64,000 nt of DNA from Bosea beijingensis. GTDB lineage: Bacteria > Pseudomonadota > Alphaproteobacteria > Rhizobiales > Beijerinckiaceae. This document shows, in pieces, positions 37,210 to 45,345 of the stretch. Both the position numbers and the translations under genes were made by a program. Below the pieces are notes generated by a model that made no database searches, was not told the origin of the DNA, and saw only the letters and a list, made by a program, of their open reading frames with translations. Position 1 is the first letter of the stretch. The number at the start of each line of letters is the position of its first letter. Where the stretch lies: positions 5,135,426-5,199,425 of the forward strand of contig NZ_CP132359.1 of assembly GCF_030758975.1 (NCBI RefSeq), written 5' to 3'.

Positions 37210-38142
37210 ATGAACGCCACCGCCACGAATGCCGAGGCACGCAGCCGCCAGATCGCCGATCTCCTTGTCGGCGCCGTCGATCTGCACTGCCATAGCGGCC
37301 CGGCCGCGATGCCGCGCATCCTCGACCATCACGAGGCGATGCTGGATGCAGCCGAAGCCCAGTTTCGCGCCGTCGTCTACAAGGACCATTTCTATCTGGG
37401 CACCGCGCATGCGATCCTGCTGGAGAAGCTCGTGCCGGATACCGGCGTCAGGCTCTTCTCCGGCATAGCGCTGAACAATGCCTCGGGCGGCTTCAATCCG
37501 CATGCGGTCGACCATGCGATCAAGCTCGGCGGCAAGATCGTCTGGTTGCCGACGCTTTCGGCCAAGAACCATATCGACGTGCTCGCCTCCGGCGCGGTGA
37601 AGACCTTCCCGAAGACGGCTCAGAAGATGCTCGATCCGATCCCGCTGACGGCCTTCGGCCCGGACGGCAAGCTGATCGACGAGGTCAAGCAGATCCTCGA
37701 CCTGATCGCGGAGGGCGACATCATCCTGGCCGGCGGGCATCTCTCGACGCCGGAACTCTTCGCCGTGTTCGAGGAGGCTAAGGCGCGCGGCGTGAAGAAG
37801 CTGCTCGTCAATCACCCGACCTACATGGTCAACCATTGCAGCGACGCGGAAATCCGCCATCTCGTCGATCTCGGCGCGGTGATGGAGCATTCGATCTGCA
37901 TGTTCGTCGAGGGCAAGTCGAAGAAGTTCGACCCGCCGGAGCTGCGCCGGGTGATCGAGGTCGCCGGTGTCGAGAACACCGTGCTCTGTTCCGATCTCGG
38001 CCTCACCGGCTCGCCGCGCCCGGTCGACGGCTATCGCGAGATCGTCGGCCACCTGCTCGACCTGCAGTTCACGGAAGCCGAGATCAAGCGAATGACCGGC
38101 GGGCATGCGGCGGAATTGCTGGAGCTCGATCAGGTAGTCTGA
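37210..38142 (+). CDS. DUF6282 family amidohydrolase-like protein
   Basis: The 310-residue protein carries VDLHCHSGPA, an H-x-H metal motif of the amidohydrolase-type TIM barrel. VYKDHFYL follows (possible bridging Lys), then AGGHLST, LLVNHPTYMVNH and LCSDLGLTG, which supply the further His and Asp ligands. Reaction and substrate are unknown. The ATG at 37210 has a GAGGG nine bases upstream; a GTG at 37195 is less likely. It is the last gene of the aldolase operon and is followed by a strong terminator. Confidence 0.8.
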   Translation: MNATATNAEARSRQIADLLVGAVDLHCHSGPAAMPRILDHHEAMLDAAEAQFRAVVYKDHFYLGTAHAILLEKLVPDTGVRLFSGIALNNASGGFNPHAVDHAIKLGGKIVWLPTLSAKNHIDVLASGAVKTFPKTAQKMLDPIPLTAFGPDGKLIDEVKQILDLIAEGDIILAGGHLSTPELFAVFEEAKARGVKKLLVNHPTYMVNHCSDAEIRHLVDLGAVMEHSICMFVEGKSKKFDPPELRRVIEVAGVENTVLCSDLGLTGSPRPVDGYREIVGHLLDLQFTEAEIKRMTGGHAAELLELDQVV

Positions 38143-38152
38143 CAAAGAAAAG

Positions 38153-38174
38153 CGGCCCGGGTTTCCCCGGGCCG
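38153..38174. terminator. Bidirectional intrinsic terminator
   Basis: CGGCCCGGG (38153-38161) and CCCGGGCCG (38166-38174) form a 9-bp stem with a 4-nt loop. An A-rich AAAGAAAAG precedes it and TTTCGTTTC follows, so it can end both converging transcripts (DUF6282 operon and the 38200 gene). Confidence 0.9.
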
Positions 38175-38199
38175 TTTCGTTTCTGGAGTTTCGCCCCCC

Positions 38200-39186
38200 T
38201 CAGTCCATCGAGATTCCAGCGGCCTTGATCACATCGGCCCAGCGGGCGATTTCCTGGGTCTGGGCGATCCGCAGCGCCGTCGCGTCGCCGGTGCGGGCGC
38301 GCACGCCGATCACGTCGAGTTTCTCACGGCCGGCATCGCTGTCGATATAGGCGCGCGTGATCGCGGCGAGGCGCGTCGCGACCGGATCGGGCAACCCCTT
38401 GGGGCCGACGAGGCCGAACCAGCCGGCCACATTGACATCCGGCAGGCCGGATTCCGCCAAGGTCGGGACATCCGGCAATTGCGGGGCACGCTGATCGCTG
38501 GTGACCGCGAGCGCGCGGATCGCGCCGCTCTTCGCATGCGGGATGTAGCTCGGCAGGAAATCGATCGCGACATTGACCACGCCGGCCAGCAGGTCGGTCG
38601 CGAGCGGGGCCGAGCCGCGATAAGGCACATGCGTCATCTGGAAGCCGGCCTTGCGCTGGACCAGCTCGCCGATCATGTGCCCCATCAGACCGAAGCCGGG
38701 GCTGCCGAAGGTGAGCTTGCCCGGGTTGGCCTTGCCATAGGCGACGAGCTCCGCGAAGGACTTGACCGGCAGCGACGGATGCACCGCGACGATGCCCTGG
38801 ACGTCGCCGAGCAGGGCGACCGGCGTGAAATCCGCGAGCGGATCGAAGTTCAGCGTCTTGTAGAGCAGCTTGTTGGTGGCGAGCGGGCCCGAGGACGAGA
38901 ACATCAGCGTGTAGCCGTCCGCCGCCGCGCGAACGACGCTGGTCGCGGCGATATTGCCGCCCGCGCCGGTCTTGTTTTCGACGACGAAGCCCTGGCCCAG
39001 TTCGCCGCGCAAACGCTCCGCCAGAAGCCTGGCGACGACATCGGTCGAGGCGCCGGCAGGGAACGGCACGACGATATTGGTTGCCCGGCTCGGCCAGGTA
39101 TCGGCAAAGGCCGGCCGATTACCCGCCAGGATGCCGGCTCCGGCGACCGAGGCCATGAAACTGCGGCGTGAGAGCTGTCGCTCCAT
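38200..39186 (-). CDS. Tripartite tricarboxylate transporter substrate-binding protein (TctC/Bug family)
   Basis: Periplasmic solute receptor of 328 residues. The twin-arginine-like signal has RRSFMASVAGAGILAG. The Bug-family blocks are WPSRATNIVVPFPAGASTDVVARLLAERL, ENKTGAGGNIAA, the GSPGFGLMGHMIGELVQ block and PTLAESGLPDVNVAGWFGL. The start at 39186 is preferred (GGAG upstream). No TctA/TctB membrane genes are nearby; orphan Bug proteins are common. The IclR regulator 84 bp upstream on the same strand is the probable controller. Confidence 0.93.
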   Translation of the reverse strand: MERQLSRRSFMASVAGAGILAGNRPAFADTWPSRATNIVVPFPAGASTDVVARLLAERLRGELGQGFVVENKTGAGGNIAATSVVRAAADGYTLMFSSSGPLATNKLLYKTLNFDPLADFTPVALLGDVQGIVAVHPSLPVKSFAELVAYGKANPGKLTFGSPGFGLMGHMIGELVQRKAGFQMTHVPYRGSAPLATDLLAGVVNVAIDFLPSYIPHAKSGAIRALAVTSDQRAPQLPDVPTLAESGLPDVNVAGWFGLVGPKGLPDPVATRLAAITRAYIDSDAGREKLDVIGVRARTGDATALRIAQTQEIARWADVIKAAGISMD

Positions 39187-39270
39187 TGAAATCTCCTCCC
39201 CACGGCGCCACTGCGGGCGCATTGGGCGGAGACTACGGGCGGGCTGTCGACCGACTCCGGAAATAGGGTC

Positions 39271-40074
39271 TCATTTCTCACCTTGAAACGCGACGCCCAT
39301 GGATTGCGAGAGCGCCTCCAGTTGCGCCTCGATACTGGCGGCGGCCTTTTTCAAGGGATGGATGATCCTCGCCTTGTCGTCGGGATTGGCGACGGCCGCG
39401 CGGAAGAAGGTGACGCCGAAGGTCGCGAGCACACGTTCGCCGAGCTTGATCGGAACCGCGATCGTCGCCGAGTTGCGCGGCTCGACGGCTGTGTCCCGCT
39501 CCGTATAGCCGCGCCAGCGGGCCTGCGCGATCAAACGCTCGATATCCTCGTCGGTCAGGCTGCTGTTCTCGGCATCGGGGGAGGCGCGCATCGCGGCGAG
39601 CAGCACGGCGCGTTCTTCATCCGGGCAGAAGGCGAGATAGGCGCGCCCGAGGGCCCGTCCGCCAAGGCTGAGGCGATAGCCCAGCGTCGCGTGGAAGGGC
39701 GAGATCGGGCTGTCGGGAATCGTGCTGAAGCGAACGATCACCGCGTCGTAGTCGAGCAGGCAGACGGTGCAGGGCCACTTGATCTGGCGGGTCAGCGCCG
39801 TCGCCCAGGGCCGCGCCGCCTCGATTACCATCGGCGCGCCATGGAAACCCGAGCTCAATTGCGTGACCTGGGAGGTGACGAGATAGCCGCGCATGCGCTC
39901 GTCGCGGGTGACGTAGCCGGCCTCGATCAGCGTCTCCAGCAGGCGCACGATGGTCGGTTTCGGCAGGCCGGTGCGGCGATGCAATTCGCCGACGGTGGCC
40001 GGGCTGGAGCGGTTGACCTCGGTCAGCAGCCTGAGGGCCTTGAGGACGGATTGAACGGGCGCGAAGGAGAACAC
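39271..40074 (-). CDS. IclR family transcriptional regulator
   Basis: A 267-residue regulator with an N-terminal winged helix (VQSVLKALRLLTEVN...TVGELHRRTGLPKPTIVRLLETLIEAGYV) and a C-terminal effector-binding GAF-like domain (RLSLGGRALGRAYLAF, RGYTERDTAVEPRNSATIAVPI). The start is GTG. IclR proteins usually regulate nearby catabolic genes. The best candidate target is the TctC-type gene downstream. The ligand is unknown. Confidence 0.92.
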   Translation of the reverse strand: MFSFAPVQSVLKALRLLTEVNRSSPATVGELHRRTGLPKPTIVRLLETLIEAGYVTRDERMRGYLVTSQVTQLSSGFHGAPMVIEAARPWATALTRQIKWPCTVCLLDYDAVIVRFSTIPDSPISPFHATLGYRLSLGGRALGRAYLAFCPDEERAVLLAAMRASPDAENSSLTDEDIERLIAQARWRGYTERDTAVEPRNSATIAVPIKLGERVLATFGVTFFRAAVANPDDKARIIHPLKKAAASIEAQLEALSQSMGVAFQGEK

Positions 40075-40166
40075 TCTGCGGGTCCGGCGTAGCGAAGACG
40101 AACGCCGACACTAGAGCAGAACCCGTAGAGCTTGCTTGCAGTTTTTCAGGTCGCGCTCCGCGACAC

Positions 40167-41150
40167 TCAGCCCGGCATGGTCAGGACGACCTTGCCGATC
40201 TGCTCGCCCGCATCCATCAGCGCATGGGCGTCGCGGACATCGGCCCAGTCGAAGGTCGCGCAGATATGGCTGCGGATCTTGCCGTTGGCGAGCAGGGGCC
40301 AGGCATGTTCGACGAGCTTGGCAGCGATCCGGCCTTTATAGGCGGCGTCGCGCGGGCGCAGCGTCGAGCCGGTCAGGGTCAGCCTGCGACGGACGATGTT
40401 GCGGACATTGACCTCCGCAATCTGGCCGAGATGGCTGGCGATCAGGACGACCCTGCCGTCCGGCGCGAGCAGGCCGAGCTGCTTTTCGGTGTAGGGGCCG
40501 GCCTGTGCGTCGAGCACGACATCAACCTTCTCCCTGCCGATGGCGGCCTCGATCTCGGCGACCCAGTCGGCGCGATAATCGACGGCGTAGTCGGCACCGA
40601 TCTCCAGGCTGACGGCGCGCTTCTCGGGCGAGCCCGCCGTCGCGATCACGCGGGCGCCTCTGAGCTGCTTGGCGAGCTGGATCGCGGCCATGCCGACGCC
40701 GCTGGTGCCGCCCTGGACCAGCAGTGTCTCCCCCTCGGCCAGCCTGCCGAGCCAGATCACATTGTTCCAGGCCGTGAAGAAAACTTCCGGCAGCGCGGCG
40801 GCCTGCGCGAAGGAGAAGCTATCGGGCAAGGGCAGGCATTGCGAGGCCGGCACGGCGCAGAACTCGGCATAACCGCCGCCGTTCGCGAGAGCGCAGACGC
40901 TATCGCCGACCTTGGGCCAGGTCACGTCAGCACCGACGGCCTCGACCACGCCGGAGACGTCGAGCCCAGGCAGGTCGGTGGCGCCGGGCGGTGGCGGATA
41001 GAGGCCGCGGCGCTGCTGGATATCGGGGCGGTTGACGCCAGCGGCACGCACGCGGATCAGCGCGTCGTTCGGGCCGAGTTCGGGACGCGGACGTTCGGCG
41101 AAGGCCAGGACCTCGGGGCCGCCCGGCTTGGTGATTTCGATCACTTTCAT
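40167..41150 (-). CDS. NAD(P)H:quinone oxidoreductase, zinc-independent MDR family (PIG3/QOR-like)
   Basis: A 327-residue medium-chain reductase with the N-terminal GroES-like fold (RVRAAGVNRPDIQQRRGLYPPPPGATDLPGLDVSG) and the NADPH loop VQGGTSGVGMAAIQLAK. It has no zinc cysteines, as in quinone or enone reductases. The ATG at 41150 overlaps the fumarase beta stop by 4 bp, so it is translationally coupled to the hydratase genes. This is an unusual partnership, suggesting reduction of an unsaturated product in the same route. Confidence 0.88.
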   Translation of the reverse strand: MKVIEITKPGGPEVLAFAERPRPELGPNDALIRVRAAGVNRPDIQQRRGLYPPPPGATDLPGLDVSGVVEAVGADVTWPKVGDSVCALANGGGYAEFCAVPASQCLPLPDSFSFAQAAALPEVFFTAWNNVIWLGRLAEGETLLVQGGTSGVGMAAIQLAKQLRGARVIATAGSPEKRAVSLEIGADYAVDYRADWVAEIEAAIGREKVDVVLDAQAGPYTEKQLGLLAPDGRVVLIASHLGQIAEVNVRNIVRRRLTLTGSTLRPRDAAYKGRIAAKLVEHAWPLLANGKIRSHICATFDWADVRDAHALMDAGEQIGKVVLTMPG

Positions 41151-41788
41151 CGCGATGTCTCGTTGTTGCCCGCAGAGGGGTGAAGCGATTGCAAGATATC
41201 GGGCATCCGCTCGCGCGCCTTCTCCATCAGGCGCTCGTAGATCGAATTGCCGTGGGCATCGATGGCGACGATGACGGGGCCGAAGCCGTCGAGCCGAATG
41301 CGGTTCAGGCGGAACTGCATGATCAGGTCGGTCCAGGCGCAATCCGTCACCGCCTGTACGCCCTGGCTCAGCAGGGCCGAGGCGCCGCCGACGAAGGAGA
41401 AATAGACGCAGCCAACCTCGCGCATCGCCTCGACGCTCTCGCGCCCGAGTCCGCCCTTGCCGCCGGTCGCGCTGAGGCCCAGCGTCCGGATGAGGGTCGG
41501 CATCAGGTGGTCGAAGCGGCTCGACGTGGTCGGGTTGACGTAATGCAGCGGGCCGGGGCCGTTCGCGGCTTCCTCATAGCTCACGCCCATATGGAAGAAG
41601 GCGCCGCCGCGCAGCGGCAGGGGCAGTTCGCGACCGGCTGCGAGCTCCGCGACCATACGCTTCTGCGTGGGCATGCCGACGGTCGCGACCGCGTCGCCGT
41701 CGAGCAGCACGACATCGCCGAGCTTCAGCGAGCGCGCGTCTTCGCGGGAGAGGGGCAGGGAGAGGCGGCGGGGCGGAGAGATCGTCAT
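41147..41788 (-). CDS. Class I fumarase / tartrate dehydratase, beta subunit
   Basis: The 213-residue C-terminal-type subunit of the two-subunit iron-sulfur hydratases. It shows LKLGDVVLLDGDAVATVGMPTQKRM, FHMGVSYEE, NPTTSSRFD and GGKGGLG, all typical of the beta or TtdB chain. The sequence does not separate fumarate from L(+)-tartrate or other hydroxyacid substrates. It overlaps the alpha gene by 4 bp and the oxidoreductase gene by 4 bp. Confidence 0.88.
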   Translation of the reverse strand: MTISPPRRLSLPLSREDARSLKLGDVVLLDGDAVATVGMPTQKRMVAELAAGRELPLPLRGGAFFHMGVSYEEAANGPGPLHYVNPTTSSRFDHLMPTLIRTLGLSATGGKGGLGRESVEAMREVGCVYFSFVGGASALLSQGVQAVTDCAWTDLIMQFRLNRIRLDGFGPVIVAIDAHGNSIYERLMEKARERMPDILQSLHPSAGNNETSR

Positions 41789-42654
41789 TCGATCCGCTCC
41801 ACCACGCCGGAATTATGGATGCGGGCGCGGGTGCGCCGGTTGATCCAGCAATTGAACGAGACAGCGACGGGCGTGAAACCATGGCCCGAGGCGTATTCGA
41901 CATGGACGCCGAACGTGGTCGTCGAGCCGCCGACACCCATCGGGCCAAAGCCCATCTGGTTGACCGCGCGGGTCAGGCGCTCCTCCATCTCGGCGACCAT
42001 CGCCTCTGGATTGCGTTCGCCGAAGGGGCGCAAGGTCGCGTCCTTGGAGAGTTTTGCAGCGTGGTCGAAGGTGCCGCCGATGCCGACGCCGATCACCACC
42101 GGCGGGCAATGCTGACCGCCGGCACGCAGGACGAGTTCGAGGATGCAGCGCTCGATCTCCTCCAGGCTCGGGCTGACCAGGGTCTCGATCGCGGCCCAGC
42201 GCCCGCCGCCGAGCGCCTTGGGCGCGCAGGTGATGTCGAGATAGTCGACGTCCCCGATCAGTTCGCAGGAGACCAGCGGCATGTCCTTGCCGTGGAAGCT
42301 GCGCTCATTGGTCAGCGGGTTGGTGACGAAGCGCAGGATCGGCGGCTGGATCGTGCGGACGAGGTCGGCGAAGCCGTCGACGATCGCCTGGCGGATATCG
42401 CCTTCCATGCGGACGCCGGAGCCGATCTTGATGACATAGCTGGGAACGCCGGCATCGGAGCAGAGGAACTTGCCGGTCTGCTCGGCGCGCTCGGCGCTGT
42501 CGAGCATGAAGGCCAGCGTCTGACGGGCCTGCGGTTCTGTCTCTGTGGTGAGCGCCTTGCGGAACTCGGCCTTGGAGGATTCCGGGATGCGACGCAGCGA
42601 CCAATCATAGAGATTGGCCGTGACCTCCTTGACCAGATCGTAGGTGATCGCCAT
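41785..42654 (-). CDS. Class I fumarase / tartrate dehydratase, alpha subunit (4Fe-4S)
   Basis: The 289-residue N-terminal-type subunit that carries the 4Fe-4S cluster. Visible blocks are CSDAGVPSYVIKIGSG, TNPLTNERSFHGKDMPLVSCE, GGQHCPPVVIGVGIGGTFD and FGPMGVGGSTTTFGVHVE. The cysteines in the first three are in place for the cluster. The start MAITYDLVKEV is preferred; the frame allows a Met at 42726 with an Ala/Gln-rich extension. It is divergent from the ammonia-lyase-like gene. Confidence 0.9.
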   Translation of the reverse strand: MAITYDLVKEVTANLYDWSLRRIPESSKAEFRKALTTETEPQARQTLAFMLDSAERAEQTGKFLCSDAGVPSYVIKIGSGVRMEGDIRQAIVDGFADLVRTIQPPILRFVTNPLTNERSFHGKDMPLVSCELIGDVDYLDITCAPKALGGGRWAAIETLVSPSLEEIERCILELVLRAGGQHCPPVVIGVGIGGTFDHAAKLSKDATLRPFGERNPEAMVAEMEERLTRAVNQMGFGPMGVGGSTTTFGVHVEYASGHGFTPVAVSFNCWINRRTRARIHNSGVVERIE

Positions 42655-42884
42655 GCGCGCTCGAGCCTGTTTCGATGCCGCGAAACTAGACGATTGCGGG
42701 GCGGCGGCGGGCTGAGCAGGCTGCATTTCAATCAATGAAACAGAGCCCTTTCCCGGGCGCACTCACTTGCTTCCCGCTAAGCACGGAATCGGTCAGAGGT
42801 GCTCGCGCACGCTGAGAACCAAGTCCGGCGCAGGGAGATCGAACGCCCTGCTTACCGGAGGGCTTTGCTGGGGACGGATCTGCC

Positions 42885-44336
42885 ATGAGCCATGTCGCTA
42901 TCACTGGTTTCGCACTGACGATCGACCAGCTCGTCCGCATCGCCCGGGAGAGGGCTCAGGTTTCGGTCACCGCCGAGGCGGTCGAGCGGATGAAGGCGGC
43001 CCGTGCCGTCATCGACAATGCGGTGGCGCGCGGCGAGAAGGTCTATGGCGTCACGACCAGCGTCGGCGCCAAGACCGGCGTGCCGTTGGCACCGGACCGG
43101 ATCGGCGAGTTCAACCGCCGGCTGCTGCTGACCCATAACGTCGCGCATGGACCGCTCGCGCCTCCCGAGGCCGTGCGGGCGATGATGGCCGTGCTGCTCA
43201 ATGCGATGGCGAGCGGGCGGCTCGGCGTCCGGTCATTGCTGGCCGAGCGGCTGGCGGCTGCGCTCAATGAAGATCGCGCTATCGACGTCCATATCTGGGG
43301 CTCGATGGGCCAGAGCGACATGGCGCCGATCACCGATCTGGCGCTGGCGCTCTATGGCGATCTCGAGTTGCAGGCCGGCGAGGCATTGGCGATGCTGAAT
43401 TCCAGTGCGCTCGCGCTCGGCACCGCGGCGCTCGCCATGGCCGATCTCCGTGACGTTCTCGACCAATGGAGCCTGATCGCGGCGCTCAGCATGGAAGGCT
43501 TCGCCGCCAATCCCTCGATCGTCTCGAACGCCGCCTTGCAGTCGCGTCCTTTGGCCGGTTTGAAACGGCATGGCGAGCGCATTCGGGCCTACCTCGCCGG
43601 CAGCTATCTTTTCGCCAAGGGCGGGCCGCGCCATCTCCAGGACCCGCTGAGCTTCCGTTCGCTGCCGCTGCTCCATGGCACGGCGGCCGACAGCATGGCT
43701 TTCGCCTATGGGCAGGTCGAGGCCGAGTTGAGCGCGAGCCAGAACAATCCGATCGTCTCGATCGAGGAACAGGCGCTGGTCTCGGTCGCCAATTTCGACA
43801 CGGTCTCGCTGTCGATGGCGCTCGATATCGCGCGGCTCGGCTTCGCGCCGGTGATGACCAGTTCGGCGGAGCGCGTCGCCAAGCAGGTCGATTCCTTCTG
43901 GTCGGGCCTCACCGTGGGTTTGATCGAGGAGGACGGCGTCGGCTTGCCCGGTTTCAACGGGCTGGCGCAGTTCCACAAGGCGATCACGTCCGAGGCGCGG
44001 CTCGCGACCGCGCCGGTCGTGCATGAGCTTGCCAGCTCCAGCCATTCCAATGGCAATCTCGATCGGGCCGGCATGGCCGGACTCGCGGCGCGCAAGACGG
44101 GTGAGGTCGCCTCGCTCTGCCGGTCGATCGCCGCGGTCGAACTGATGGTCGCGGCGCAGGCGGTCGATATCCGCAAGGCAACCCCGCTCGGCGCCGTTAC
44201 CGGCAGGCTTCACGCGCTGGTACGGGAGGTAACGCCCTTCGCGGCGGCCGGCGACCGGGTGCCCCATCTCGACCCGTTGCTGCGGCATCTCGGGAACAGG
44301 CGTGACGCCGTCCGCTCCATGCTGGAGCCGGCCTGA
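42885..44336 (+). CDS. Histidine/aromatic ammonia-lyase family homologue lacking the MIO triad
   Basis: The 483-residue protein has the whole HAL/PAL fold: Y54 in YGVTTSVG, LLTHNVAHG, the SASQNNPI block and R258 in LSFRSLP. The cofactor-forming Ala-Ser-Gly of the GS-x-G-ASGDLAP motif is missing: residues 139-149 read GSMGQSDMAPI, so Ala is Gln143, Ser144 stays and Gly is deleted. The usual Tyr of QDPYS is Leu255. Without Ala and Gly the MIO group cannot form in the known way. It may have lost lyase activity, use other chemistry, or be a binding or structural relative. The GntR gene ends 4 bp downstream, convergently. Confidence 0.88.
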   Translation: MSHVAITGFALTIDQLVRIARERAQVSVTAEAVERMKAARAVIDNAVARGEKVYGVTTSVGAKTGVPLAPDRIGEFNRRLLLTHNVAHGPLAPPEAVRAMMAVLLNAMASGRLGVRSLLAERLAAALNEDRAIDVHIWGSMGQSDMAPITDLALALYGDLELQAGEALAMLNSSALALGTAALAMADLRDVLDQWSLIAALSMEGFAANPSIVSNAALQSRPLAGLKRHGERIRAYLAGSYLFAKGGPRHLQDPLSFRSLPLLHGTAADSMAFAYGQVEAELSASQNNPIVSIEEQALVSVANFDTVSLSMALDIARLGFAPVMTSSAERVAKQVDSFWSGLTVGLIEEDGVGLPGFNGLAQFHKAITSEARLATAPVVHELASSSHSNGNLDRAGMAGLAARKTGEVASLCRSIAAVELMVAAQAVDIRKATPLGAVTGRLHALVREVTPFAAAGDRVPHLDPLLRHLGNRRDAVRSMLEPA

Positions 44337-44340
44337 CGCG

Positions 44341-45030
44341 TCAGATCTCGCCGGCCTGTTCCGGCAGCCGCGAGATCACCCCGACGATCGGACGCAGATG
44401 CTGTTCGAGGATCGCCAGCGCCTTCTCCTCGTCCCATTCGGAGAGCGCGGCGATCAGGGCGTGATGCTCCTTGCTGATGCGGGTGATGCGTGTCGGCTCG
44501 GTGTTGATCGCGGTCATCGCGACGCGCTGCTGGCGGGCGCCTAGCGACTGGTAGAGCTCCGAAAGCACGACATTGCCGACCGCGGCGATCATGACGAAAT
44601 GGAACTCGCGGTTGAGTTCGACGCGGTTGAAATAGTCGCCCTGCGGCAGGTGCTCCAATTCGGCGAGGATCGCGTGCATATCGGCGGGGAGCGGCAATTC
44701 CTCCCGGCAGATGCGGCGGATCGCGTGGCCCTCGATCATGCGCCGGGCCTCGTAGAGGTCGAGCAGTTCCTGCGCCGTCACCTGCCGGACGAGCGCGCCA
44801 CGACGCGGCAAGAGATCGATGAAGCGCTCGGCTTCGAGGCGATGGAAGGCCTCACGGACCGGGGTTCGCGAGACTCCGAGCGCCGAGGAGATCTCCTCCT
44901 CCTCGATGAAGCAGCCGCCGAGGAAGCGGCCGCGCAGGATCTGCTCGCGCACATAGAGATAGACCCGCTCCCGGGTCGGCTTCCCGCGCAAGGCAGCCAT
45001 CTCGTCCTGTTCGATCATGGCCATCGACAT
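44341..45030 (-). CDS. GntR family regulator, FadR/FCD subfamily
   Basis: The 229-residue regulator has a winged helix (RERVYLYVREQILRG...EEEISSALGVSRTPVREAFHRLEAE) and a helical FCD domain with YEARRMIEGHAIRRI, FHFVMIAAVGN and EHHALIAAL, where the Asp/His metal ligands sit. Ligands are usually small acids. The start at 45030 is preferred. It is divergent from the 11-kb transport/catabolism operon at 45346, and a GTATAC-centred site lies in the gap, so it probably controls that operon and itself. Confidence 0.92.
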   Translation of the reverse strand: MSMAMIEQDEMAALRGKPTRERVYLYVREQILRGRFLGGCFIEEEEISSALGVSRTPVREAFHRLEAERFIDLLPRRGALVRQVTAQELLDLYEARRMIEGHAIRRICREELPLPADMHAILAELEHLPQGDYFNRVELNREFHFVMIAAVGNVVLSELYQSLGARQQRVAMTAINTEPTRITRISKEHHALIAALSEWDEEKALAILEQHLRPIVGVISRLPEQAGEI

Positions 45031-45086
45031 CGCGCCCCTTTCGCTCTTCCATAGGGCTTTCGAGAGTAGACAACAAAAAATCCGCC

Positions 45087-45096
45087 ACGTATACAT
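45087..45096. promoter_or_regulatory. Candidate GntR/FCD operator
   Basis: ACGTATACAT is a near-palindrome centred on GTATAC, like the TTGTATACAA-type sites of many FCD regulators. It lies 57 bp upstream of the GntR start and 250 bp before the divergent operon. The rest of the 315-bp gap (45031-45345) shows no gene. Confidence 0.45.
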
Positions 45097-45345
45097 GACG
45101 CATCAAGAGCGTGGCTCATCTGTTCGTCTACAGTGAAGCCGCGCCGGGGAACCGCATGACCGCGCACGCCATCATCGCGACAGAGAGCCGGAATCCGGGC
45201 CGATGGGCCGGGTTCGCCGGACCTTGTCGGTTTGCTGGCGCGGTTATTGCTCGCGTCCGCCCGGCTCCGCCCTTCCCGCCATCGACGGGACGCGACAGGG
45301 CCTAAAGCCCGCGGACAGCCGGACCCAGCAGCAGAGGATCAGCCG

